Origin: JACPDH01 sp051305935
Lineage (GTDB): Bacteria > Acidobacteriota > Thermoanaerobaculia > Gp7-AA8
Direction of reading: 5' to 3'
NCBI GenBank assembly: GCA_051305935.1
Contig: JBPPMG010000427.1
Location: forward strand, 1-6,720
Length of the DNA: 6,720 bases
Part shown: positions 6,569 to 6,720 of the stretch, one piece after another
How the letters are laid out: each line of letters starts with the position of its first letter
Position numbering within the stretch: position 1 is the first letter of the stretch
Position numbers and translations under genes: made by a program
The notes under the pieces: generated by a model
Told to the model about the DNA's origin: nothing
Databases searched by the model: none
The model's input: only the letters and a program-made list of their open reading frames with translations

Positions 6569-6720
6569 ATGACTCGCAAAACGAAAACGCTCCTCGCCCT
6601 CTCGCTCGTCGCCGCGCTCGCCGCCTTCGCCGCCTGGCTCCGCCTCGGCCCGCTCCCCGATGGTTTCCTCGACCGCGGCCGTTTCGTCTCGACGCGCGTC
6701 GTCGACCGTCACGGGGAGGT
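6569..6720 (+). CDS. pbpC: Penicillin-binding protein 1C, N-terminal part
   Basis: The product begins MTRKTKTLLALSLVAALAAF and is cut by the right edge after 50 full codons. A basic N-terminus, one hydrophobic segment at about residues 8-24, PLPDGFLDR (28-36) and STRVVDRHGE (41-50) match the start of PbpC, a bifunctional glycosyltransferase/transpeptidase anchored in the inner membrane and acting on periplasmic peptidoglycan. The catalytic domains lie outside the window and cannot be checked. The ATG at 6569 is chosen because the basic-plus-hydrophobic anchor starts there, but no clear Shine-Dalgarno sequence precedes it. The location after a YfhM-type macroglobulin gene on the same strand is the conserved arrangement known from E. 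coli and many other diderms, which strengthens the call. A repeat-filled 339-bp gap separates the two genes, so co-transcription is plausible but not shown. Confidence 0.85.
   Translation, partial: MTRKTKTLLALSLVAALAAFAAWLRLGPLPDGFLDRGRFVSTRVVDRHGE

Overview
The window is a GC-rich stretch carrying one very large, complete gene, the first 50 codons of a second gene on the same strand, and unusually repeat-rich flanking DNA. The large gene (443-6229, 1928 aa) encodes a secreted bacterial alpha-2-macroglobulin of the YfhM/ECAM type with an intact CAEQ thioester motif. The partial gene (6569 to the right edge) reads as the N-terminus of penicillin-binding protein 1C (PbpC). YfhM followed by PbpC is a known conserved pair in Gram-negative bacteria. 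The macroglobulin is thought to trap proteases in the periplasm, while PbpC makes or repairs peptidoglycan. This pairing points to a diderm bacterium. The high GC content and the short palindromic intergenic repeats remind me of Acidobacteriota-like genomes, but that assignment is from memory and weak.

Layout. 1-442 shows no gene I can defend. It holds a short hairpin (46-62), two 17-bp direct repeats GTNACCTATGCGCCCGG (81-97 and 105-121) that look like the end of an insertion element, and a pair of long imperfect inverted repeats built from GGCCAAAGGCC/GGCCAGAGGCC words (130-162 and 304-340) enclosing 141 bp of unidentified sequence. A ribosome binding site (GAGGAG, 432-437) sets the macroglobulin start at 443. 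443-6229 is the macroglobulin gene.

6230-6568 is a 339-bp gap inside what would normally be a tight gene pair, and it is almost all repeats. It contains five perfect TTGTTAG heptamers plus one stray copy, then three copies of a composite double-palindrome unit with a 70-bp period. It ends with a separate 9-bp-stem hairpin with a GGAG loop, just before the pbpC start. The composite units have 65 identical bases in the last two copies and a 5-bp spacer that differs from copy to copy.

No complete unknown enzyme or defence system is visible. The most unusual content is the intergenic repeat cluster between the two genes. It resembles REP/BIME-type elements, with a GTAG tetranucleotide at the foot of two of the three main palindromes. 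Within the macroglobulin, the unusual points are the lack of a lipobox, six cysteines besides the thioester Cys, and a duplicated CDPDR motif.
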